Positions 8,328-13,775 of a stretch of DNA of 35,901 nucleotides are shown in pieces. The DNA comes from Firm-04 sp964463355 (GTDB lineage: Bacteria; Bacillota; Clostridia; Oscillospirales; Ruminococcaceae): the NCBI GenBank assembly GCA_964463355.1, contig CAYXBP010000020.1, forward strand, positions 1 through 35,901, written 5' to 3'. A program made the position numbers and the translations under genes. Within the stretch, counting starts at the first letter, position 1; every line of letters starts with the position of its first letter. The notes beneath the pieces were generated by a model that had not been told where the DNA came from, did no database searches, and saw nothing but the letters and a program-made list of their open reading frames with translations.

Positions 8328-8359
8328 GACCATCCCCCGCTTGGGGGTGGTCTTTTTTT
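8328..8359 (+). terminator. Terminator after the ABC ATPase gene
   Basis: GACCA and CCCCC (8328-8338, with one bulged T between them) pair with GGGGG and TGGTC (8343-8352) across a GCTT loop. Seven T residues follow (8353-8359). This is a strong intrinsic terminator. Confidence 0.9.
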
Positions 8360-8388
8360 GTAATGCTTCACTTTTTATGTGGTAAATC

Positions 8389-8417
8389 TTGATTTTCACG
8401 GGCTTTTGTGTTATAAT
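8389..8417 (+). promoter_or_regulatory. sigma-A promoter of the MetRS-like gene
   Basis: TTGATT (8389-8394) and a perfect TATAAT (8412-8417) have a 17-nt spacer and an extended TGT before the -10. Transcription should start near 8424. Confidence 0.75.
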
Positions 8418-8470
8418 GATACATAGGAGCAGTGCGCTCATACAATTCAAAACAGAAAGGTCTTGTTTCG

Positions 8471-10501
8471 ATGTCCGAGCAGAATGCGGTAAACCATCCT
8501 AAAAAATTTGAGATTCCCCGTCCTGTATTTCCGAAGCGTGCAGTGGTTACAGGCGGTATGCCCTATGGCAATAAAGAACTGCACTTTGGTCATGTGGGCG
8601 GTATGCTGGTGTTTGCAGATACCTACGCCCGCTTTTTGCGCGATCGGATCGGCAGCGAGAATGTCATTTTTGTATCTGGTACGGATTGCTACGGATCTCC
8701 TATTGCTGAGGGTTGGCGCAAAAAGGTCGCTGATGGGCAATTTGAGGGTACTCTTGAAGAATTTGTTGCAGCCAATCACCAAAAGCAAAAAGATACATTG
8801 GCTGCGTATGCCATCTCTCCAAATTTGTTTGCTGCTTCGGGCTTAGGTCGCTCCAAAGAGATACACGCGGAGTTTACCCAGCAGTGGCTGAAGGCTCTGT
8901 ATGAAAAAGGACAGCTGTACCAGATCACCACACAGCAGTTCTATGATGAAAAAGCAGGGGCATTTCTAAATGGCAGACAGGTTGTGGGCAAATGCCCTGT
9001 GGAAGGCTGTACCTCCGAAAAGGGTTATGCGGATGAGTGCGATCTCGGGCATCAGTATATGCCCGAAAATTTGTTAAATCCAGTTAGTACGCTGACTGGT
9101 GAAACGCCGACCATGCGCCCCGTTACCAACTGGTATTTCAAGTTGCGCGATTACGAAGCACTGATGCTGGAATGGGTTGAGATGCTGAAAAAGCGCAAGG
9201 ATGTGCGGCCTGTTGTGTATAAAACCATCTCGGAGTTTTTAAAGCCTCCGGTCATTTATGTCAAGCGCGAATATGAAGAGCTGTACCATACACTCAAGGA
9301 TACCATGCCCGCGCATACCTATTTGGAGGAGAAGAAGAAGCCTTCGTTCACGATTGAATTTGCTAACCTCTCTGATTGCGATGAAGCCTGCCGGATTCTT
9401 ACCGCGAACAAAATTCGCTTCCGTACTGGTAAAACACTGGTGCCGTTCCGCCTGACAGGCAATATTGCGTGGGGCGTGCCAGCACCCGAACTGGAAGGCA
9501 CAAGCGGTCTGACTGTCTGGGTGTGGCCAGAATCGCTGTGGGCACCCATCTCATTTACACAGACTTACCTGGAACAGTGCGGCAAATCTCGCGAGGATTG
9601 GAAGCAATACTGGTGCAGTAAGGATGCAGCTGTGTATCAGTTTATTGGGCAGGATAATATCTACTTTTACGGTATTGCTGAGCCTGCTATGTGGATGGCA
9701 CAGCAATCATCCGCAGAGAAAACGCCAGACCCCGCAGATGGCGAATTACAGATGCCCATTATTGTGGCAAATCATCATATTCTGTTTTTGGATAAAAAAG
9801 CATCCAGTTCTGGCGCGGTTAAGCCACCCATGGCAGATGATCTTCTCAACTATTACACGCCTGAACAGTTGCGGATGCACTGGCTGGGGCTGGGGCTTGG
9901 TCAGCGTTCGGTCAGCTTTATGCCCAAACCTTATAATCCTGACGCAAAACCAGAAGATTCCGATCCCGTGGTCAAAGATGGTCTGCTGCTATCCAATGTG
10001 TATAATCGTATCATCCGCACGGCGTTTTATACCACGCAGAACGAATTGTGCGGTATTCTGCCTGCCAAAACACCCGAAGAAAAATTCATCGAAGAGGGCA
10101 AAAAGGCGGTGCTTGAGTACGAGCGTCATATGTCTAAGTTTAACTTCCACCAGTGTATCTATGTGCTGGATAGCTATATCCGTAATAGCAGTAAGTATAT
10201 GGCAAAAGCACTGGGCGGTACACAATCCGATTTGCCGAAAGCAGAGCTGGAGCAGGTGCTTTCCAACCTGTTTTACACCATTCGGATCGCGGCCATTTTG
10301 CTGCATCCGATTGCACCAATTGGTACCGAAAAGCTACAGGAGTATTTGCAGGTCGATGACCGCATCTGGTCGTGGGATACTATTTTCGAGCCGATCTCTT
10401 ACTTTACCGAAGAAAACCATGCATTGAAATTCCTGCCCCCTCGTACCGATTTCTTCACTCGTCATGAAAGTCAATTTACGGTTGCTGATGCTGCCGAGTG
10501 A
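8471..10501 (+). CDS. metG: Methionyl-tRNA-synthetase-like class I tRNA ligase with altered active site
   Basis: The 676-residue protein follows the MetRS plan: HIGH motif as HFGH (38-41) after PYGN, a connecting domain with a zinc knuckle (C175, C180, C190, H194), the class I fold continuing to residue 500, and a helical anticodon-binding domain. There is no C-terminal OB-fold tRNA-binding domain. Several usual residues differ. KMSKS reads KKASSSG (442-448). The GKD-x-x-x-FH motif reads GQDNIYFYG (393-401), with Tyr at the methionine-pocket His and Glu (E404) at the pocket Trp. The stretch after W352 reads PESLWAP. The anticodon-side PW is also lost. It may be the cell's working MetRS in divergent form or a paralog with another substrate. 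An upstream GTG at 8432 is rejected: AGAAAGG (8454-8460) serves ATG 8471. Confidence 0.75.
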   Translation: MSEQNAVNHPKKFEIPRPVFPKRAVVTGGMPYGNKELHFGHVGGMLVFADTYARFLRDRIGSENVIFVSGTDCYGSPIAEGWRKKVADGQFEGTLEEFVAANHQKQKDTLAAYAISPNLFAASGLGRSKEIHAEFTQQWLKALYEKGQLYQITTQQFYDEKAGAFLNGRQVVGKCPVEGCTSEKGYADECDLGHQYMPENLLNPVSTLTGETPTMRPVTNWYFKLRDYEALMLEWVEMLKKRKDVRPVVYKTISEFLKPPVIYVKREYEELYHTLKDTMPAHTYLEEKKKPSFTIEFANLSDCDEACRILTANKIRFRTGKTLVPFRLTGNIAWGVPAPELEGTSGLTVWVWPESLWAPISFTQTYLEQCGKSREDWKQYWCSKDAAVYQFIGQDNIYFYGIAEPAMWMAQQSSAEKTPDPADGELQMPIIVANHHILFLDKKASSSGAVKPPMADDLLNYYTPEQLRMHWLGLGLGQRSVSFMPKPYNPDAKPEDSDPVVKDGLLLSNVYNRIIRTAFYTTQNELCGILPAKTPEEKFIEEGKKAVLEYERHMSKFNFHQCIYVLDSYIRNSSKYMAKALGGTQSDLPKAELEQVLSNLFYTIRIAAILLHPIAPIGTEKLQEYLQVDDRIWSWDTIFEPISYFTEENHALKFLPPRTDFFTRHESQFTVADAAE

Positions 10502-10572
10502 TTGACCATACCTGCACAAGAAAAGAAGCGGGAAAAACGATGTCTTTCCTCTTTTACCACCAATCGCCATAT

Positions 10573-10605
10573 GAAAAACGGCTCACACCGCAAGGTGTGA
10601 ACCGT
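10573..10605 (-). terminator. Terminator of the tRNA-Arg gene
   Basis: On the minus strand ACGGTTCACACC (10605-10594) pairs with GGTGTGAGCCGT (10589-10578) across a 4-nt loop with one G-U, followed by TTTTTC. It starts about 24 nt after the tRNA 3' end. On the plus strand the same stem is followed by TGTTT, so it may also weakly stop metG transcription. Confidence 0.85.
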
Positions 10606-10628
10606 TGTTTCGATATTGATATTGAAGA

Positions 10629-10702
10629 TACGCCTGATGCGATTCGAACGCACGACCTTCAGAGTCGGAGTCTGACGCTCTATCCAGCTGAGCTACAGGC
10701 GC
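10629..10702 (-). tRNA. tRNA-Arg (anticodon CCG)
   Basis: The minus strand gives a full cloverleaf of 74 nt. The acceptor arm is GCGCCTG with CAGGCGT (first pair G-U), and the discriminator is A. The D arm is GCTCAGCTGGATAGAGC. The anticodon stem TCAGA/TCTGA holds the loop CTCCGAC, so the anticodon is CCG and it reads CGG. The T arm is GTGCG, TTCGAAT, CGCAT. CCA is not encoded. It has its own promoter and terminator. Confidence 0.95.
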
Positions 10703-10737
10703 ATATCTGCGATACCACAGAACATGGTACATCCCTT

Positions 10738-10766
10738 ATTATACCAGAATTGTTCAGCAATTGCAA
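10738..10766 (-). promoter_or_regulatory. Promoter of the tRNA-Arg gene
   Basis: On the minus strand TTGCAA (10766-10761) and a perfect TATAAT (10743-10738) have a 17-nt spacer, with an extended TGG before the -10. The start is predicted near 10731, about 29 nt before the mature 5' end, leaving a short precursor leader. Confidence 0.75.
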
Positions 10767-10881
10767 GCCTTTTCCACAAGTTTTCAAATTATAGCACTTT
10801 ATACAAAATCTTCCCAAAGCGCAATTCTCAAAAGATCGCGAAAAGACGCGACATGATAATAAAAAGAAAGGAACTGGTACT

Positions 10882-11484
10882 ATGAGCCGATCAACGGCGA
10901 CGGCTGTCCCATCTACCCATTCGGTGTATGTTGTACTGACGCGCACCGATACCAGAGTTGCCAGGGTCATTCAAATTCTGACACGAAAACCATATTCTCA
11001 TGCATCCATTTCCATGGATGTTTCTCTGCGGGAACTGTTCAGTTTTTGCCGTAATAATCCGCGTTTTCCGCTGCCTGCAACCTTCAATGAGGAATATGTA
11101 GGCAAGGGTGTGTTTGGCTTATATGATAATATCCCTTGCGAAATTTATGAAATCCCCTTAACAGAAGCGCAATATCGTGAATTATGCAAACAACTGCTGC
11201 ATTTTCAACACTTCCGCAAGCGATATTCCTACAGCCTGCTCGGATTGATACGAGTTCCGTTGCAGATTCAGCATGAGTTACGCTATAAATTTGTCTGCTC
11301 CCAGTTTGTCGCATATATGCTTCAGGAGTGTAATGTGAAACTGGATAAGTCTGCATCACTGTATTCACCAGAGGATTTACGCCATCTGCCAACGGCAACG
11401 CTGATTTATCGTGGGGAATTGAATGAATACTACAGTGAATCGGCTCATGATTCTCCCTATGAACTGATGCGTTCTGTGGTATAA
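10882..11484 (+). CDS. Permuted papain-like (NlpC/P60 superfamily-like) protein
   Basis: This 200-residue protein resembles the permuted papain-fold hydrolases (YiiX/NlpC-related), whose members cleave amide or ester bonds. A strand-rich start (VYVVLTRTD) leads to PYSHASISMD with a candidate catalytic His H40. Further on, KFVCSQFVAYML places a candidate nucleophile Cys C139 at the start of a helix; this His-before-Cys order is the permuted arrangement. There is no signal peptide, so it is probably cytosolic. The substrate is unknown. AAAGGA lies 9 nt before the ATG. The 3' end overlaps the convergent small membrane-protein gene by 28 bp, and a 9-bp inverted repeat spans the stop codon. Confidence 0.65.
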   Translation: MSRSTATAVPSTHSVYVVLTRTDTRVARVIQILTRKPYSHASISMDVSLRELFSFCRNNPRFPLPATFNEEYVGKGVFGLYDNIPCEIYEIPLTEAQYRELCKQLLHFQHFRKRYSYSLLGLIRVPLQIQHELRYKFVCSQFVAYMLQECNVKLDKSASLYSPEDLRHLPTATLIYRGELNEYYSESAHDSPYELMRSVV

Positions 11485-11804
11485 TACCCCACCACAGAAA
11501 CCATACGCAGTACCATTTTCATCACGCAGGGCGGCAAATCATCGGCAGCCTGTGCGCTGATCTCTGCAAGCTGCGAACTTAGCAATGAAAAAGACCATTC
11601 ACCGCCGCCAAGCTGCATGATATATGTCGTGCCTGCGGCGGTTTTTGTTTCAGTACATTGCACCAAAGCTGCATCATTCCCATACAGGATTTTTCTTGTT
11701 TGTTCCGTAGAGCGCAAAATGCCAAGCAGTGCCGCATTCACAGCGGTGTAACAGCAAACGGCTGTCACCGTACCACGAAGCGCACGTTTCTTTTGCTTTT
11801 TCAA
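11457..11804 (-). CDS. Small membrane-anchored protein downstream of spoIIP, unknown function
   Basis: A 115-residue protein with a very basic N-terminus (KKQKKRALR), one hydrophobic segment at about residues 12-30 and an exported or cytosolic remainder with strands around YIMQLGGGEWSFSLLSSQ. I recognise no domain. The start is TTG, overlapping the spoIIP stop as TTGA, with GGAGG about 10 nt upstream inside spoIIP, so translation is probably coupled. This, together with the sigma-E-like promoter of spoIIP, suggests a sporulation-time role, which is inference. Its end overlaps the convergent hydrolase gene by 28 bp. Confidence 0.65.
   Translation of the reverse strand: MKKQKKRALRGTVTAVCCYTAVNAALLGILRSTEQTRKILYGNDAALVQCTETKTAAGTTYIMQLGGGEWSFSLLSSQLAEISAQAADDLPPCVMKMVLRMVSVVGYYTTERISS
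11472..11499. repeat. Inverted repeat across the convergent gene ends
   Basis: TTCTGTGGT (11472-11480) and ACCACAGAA (11491-11499) are perfect 9-bp arms around a 10-nt loop that contains the hydrolase stop codon. Neither side has a U-tract. It lies inside the coding end of the minus-strand gene and may serve as a 3' stem for the plus-strand mRNA. Confidence 0.45.
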
Positions 11805-12952
11805 TTATTGCCTTCCTCCTCCATCAGTGCAAAAATCGTTTGTACCAGCGATTTACCAAACAGAGTACCTGCATATTGTGCTTCTTCCATAGTATTGCCA
11901 TGTCCGCCAACCTCAATCAGGAGGCTGCCAGTCGTCAAATTCTGATTGTACTTGCGATAATCAAACAGCACAGGGCGCGTCAGCCCGGCATAAGAACCCT
12001 CCATCTGCTGCTGCAAGCGGCTTGCAAGATGAAAATTCTGCAAATAATTTGGCATACCCATAGTACCGTCATCACATCCTGAAATGATCATGATCTGGGC
12101 TGATTTTTTTCCGTTAATCTGCGCAACAGGTGCAATGATTTTACTGTCTGTAGTGATCGCATCCCGATGAATATCCAATGCGATGCAAATAGACGGATAC
12201 TCTTCCAGAATCGCAGAAACCGTTTCTGCACTGCGGCTGTAACTGCCACTCCAACTGGGGTAATCGTGGATGGTTTCCGCGTGGATTACGCCGATGCCCG
12301 CAGCGGTCAGTTCTGCCGCGATGGCATCCCCTACCATTACCACATTTTTATCAGGATCTGTTGTGCGGTAGTTGAATTCGCTGTCATAATAGCCGCGTTC
12401 CCCTTGCACAAAGCTTTCGGTGGTATGGGAGTGATAGATCAATACCATTGGCGTACCATCGGCACGCAGCGGTAAATCGGGGGATATGCGGCTTTCTGCA
12501 AGCAAGTCTGCATTGCTGTGGTGCGTACAATTGCGAACCTGTCCTGCTGTATCCAATGTCAAAAACTGATTCCCCTTTTGCGTGCCGTAATGCTTTTCCA
12601 CAATCAAGCCATCTTGTGAATCAAACGATGTTGGATACGGTCTTTCGTCATGCAGCGTTTTGGAATATTCGCTTTCTATGGTGAGAACATCAGCATTGTT
12701 GTTTGCTGTCGCAGATGCCATTGCTCCAACACCCTGCGCCCAATTGTAGCTCAAAAGGTCTGCTGATGAATGCTTGATATAGACTACGCTGTCATCGGGT
12801 GCGATATTGGGCTGTGTGATGGTTTCAGTTGCATCGTGTAATTGCACAGATTGCAACCAGGGCACTAAAAATGTGCCACCCACCGCGATTCCACCAGTTG
12901 CGAGCAGTGCCATGCAAGATACTGCTATGAGTTGATATCGGCTTCTTTTCAT
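11801..12952 (-). CDS. spoIIP: Stage II sporulation protein P (SpoIIP)
   Basis: SpoIIP is a membrane-anchored cell-wall amidase and endopeptidase that, with SpoIID and SpoIIM, thins septal peptidoglycan during forespore engulfment. It has one N-terminal membrane helix (about residues 8-30), a variable linker to about residue 165, then the catalytic domain with IYHSHTTES (H174, H176, E179), DIHRDAI, and near the end GSLLIEVGGHGNTMEEA, the family's Glu-containing motif. The length of 383 residues is normal. AAAGGAGGAG lies about 8 nt before the ATG. A sigma-E-like promoter precedes it at 12974-13002, matching its mother-cell expression in Bacillus. The usual upstream gpr gene is not present. 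Confidence 0.92.
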   Translation of the reverse strand: MKRSRYQLIAVSCMALLATGGIAVGGTFLVPWLQSVQLHDATETITQPNIAPDDSVVYIKHSSADLLSYNWAQGVGAMASATANNNADVLTIESEYSKTLHDERPYPTSFDSQDGLIVEKHYGTQKGNQFLTLDTAGQVRNCTHHSNADLLAESRISPDLPLRADGTPMVLIYHSHTTESFVQGERGYYDSEFNYRTTDPDKNVVMVGDAIAAELTAAGIGVIHAETIHDYPSWSGSYSRSAETVSAILEEYPSICIALDIHRDAITTDSKIIAPVAQINGKKSAQIMIISGCDDGTMGMPNYLQNFHLASRLQQQMEGSYAGLTRPVLFDYRKYNQNLTTGSLLIEVGGHGNTMEEAQYAGTLFGKSLVQTIFALMEEEGNN

Positions 12953-12973
12953 TATGATCTCCTCCTTTGCTGC

Positions 12974-13002
12974 ATTCTATGCAATGTTTTCAAATAATAT
13001 GA
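12974..13002 (-). promoter_or_regulatory. Sigma-E-like sporulation promoter of spoIIP
   Basis: Read on the minus strand, TCATATT (13002-12996) fits the sigma-E -35 pattern K-M-ATATT, and CATAGAAT (12981-12974) differs by one base from CATACAAT, with a 14-nt spacer. No sigma-A promoter is evident in the same place. The predicted start is near 12967, just before the ribosome site. Confidence 0.65.
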
Positions 13003-13037
13003 CGCAAAACCTGAATCGGTCTTGGGGGATAAACTAC

Positions 13038-13069
13038 ACCGGGAGAACAATTTGGTTCCCCCGGTTTTT
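13038..13069 (+). terminator. Plus-strand terminator upstream of spoIIP
   Basis: ACCGGG and GAAC (13038-13048) pair with GTTC and CCCGGT (13055-13065) with one A-C mismatch and a 6-nt loop, followed by a run of T. It points rightward although the nearest plus-strand gene ends at 11484, so it would stop a transcript running antisense through spoIIP or a short unannotated transcript. The minus strand lacks a U-tract here. Confidence 0.65.
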
Positions 13070-13103
13070 CATTTTTACGGATATATGAGGCTTTCCTTTT
13101 TCC

Positions 13104-13132
13104 TTGACAAAAACAAGAAAATATGGTATATT
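13104..13132 (+). promoter_or_regulatory. sigma-A promoter of the ylbF-mutS-mutL unit
   Basis: TTGACA (13104-13109) and TATATT (13127-13132) have a 17-nt spacer and an extended TGG before the -10. The start is predicted near 13139, which leaves a leader of about 177 nt before ylbF. Confidence 0.75.
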
Positions 13133-13138
13133 TTATGT

Positions 13139-13290
13139 TGGATTTTTATCGTTGCCTGCGTGATTTGCGGGGCAGAATATCCCTTAGTGCAATATCGTAC
13201 AGAGGCGATACCGCTGGGTTTTCAAAACCATTCGGCGGGTTTTGTGCGGTAATGCCTTGCATACTCTGCTTATACGCTGTGAAGCAGGCG
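13139..13290 (+). ncRNA. Candidate structured leader RNA (rod-like fold)
   Basis: Nested complementary segments form one long irregular rod. P1 GCCTGC (13154-13159) with GCAGGC (13284-13289). P2 GCG (13167-13169) with CGC (13275-13277). P3 GCAGA (13172-13176) with TCTGC (13265-13269). P4 TGCAA (13188-13192) with TTGCA (13257-13261). P5 GGC (13204-13206) with GCC (13254-13256). P6 TACCGC (13209-13214) with GCGGTA (13246-13251). An apical stem GGTTT/AAACC lies at 13217-13229. A competing local hairpin, CTGCTT (13266-13271) with AAGCAG (13282-13287), excludes P1 and P3. No terminator separates it from ylbF. A 6S-RNA-like or riboswitch-like role is possible; I cannot name the class. Confidence 0.5.
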
Positions 13291-13315
13291 TAAATGGAAA
13301 GGATGGCTCTTAGTT

Positions 13316-13735
13316 ATGGCAAATGCAAATTTGATTGAAATGGCAAAAGCATTGGGAAAGGCACTGCAAACGGATGACCGTTACCTGGCATTCCGTAAGG
13401 CAGCCGATGAAAACGATGGCGACAGCACACTGCAAGACATGATCGGGAAGTTCAATCTGCTGCGACTTGATTTGGAAAACGAAAAGGACAAGGAGCAGCC
13501 CGATAGTGACCGTATGGCAGCACTGCAAAAGCAAGCGCAGGAGGTCTACACCGAAATCATGCAAAATCAGAACATGGTGGCATATCAGGCGGCAAGAGCT
13601 GAGTTTGAACAGCTTCTGGACAGCATCAACCGCGTGATTGCCATGAGTGCAGCAGGTCAGGACCCCGATTCCTACGACCCAAATGCACAGAGTGCTTGCA
13701 GCGGGAATTGTTCGGCTTGCGGCGGCTGCCATTGA
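13316..13735 (+). CDS. YlbF/YmcA-family protein with C-terminal cysteine cluster
   Basis: This 139-residue, largely helical protein is of the YlbF/YmcA (Ric) family. In Bacillus these proteins form the RicAFT complex, which affects mRNA maturation and development and carries iron-sulfur clusters. The helical part covers residues 1-115. The C-terminal tail has four cysteines (C128, C132, C135, C138) followed by a final His, as in CSGNCSACGGCH, a likely metal or Fe-S site. It sits directly upstream of mutS, as ymcA lies near mutS in Bacillus. The ribosome site AAAGGA is 12 nt before the ATG, a rather long spacing. Confidence 0.85.
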   Translation: MANANLIEMAKALGKALQTDDRYLAFRKAADENDGDSTLQDMIGKFNLLRLDLENEKDKEQPDSDRMAALQKQAQEVYTEIMQNQNMVAYQAARAEFEQLLDSINRVIAMSAAGQDPDSYDPNAQSACSGNCSACGGCH

Positions 13736-13775
13736 TTCGTTTTTGAGTAGGAAGTGTGAGAGCGAGGAGGGTTCT

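Noticed and set aside
10498..10794. Plus-strand frame of 98 codons after metG
   Set aside because: It crosses the tRNA-Arg gene, its terminator and its promoter, so it is not a gene.
13022..13252. Plus-strand frame of 76 codons with a hydrophobic stretch
   Set aside because: It contains an intrinsic terminator and the ylbF promoter and overlaps the structured leader; no ribosome site supports the internal ATG at 13085.
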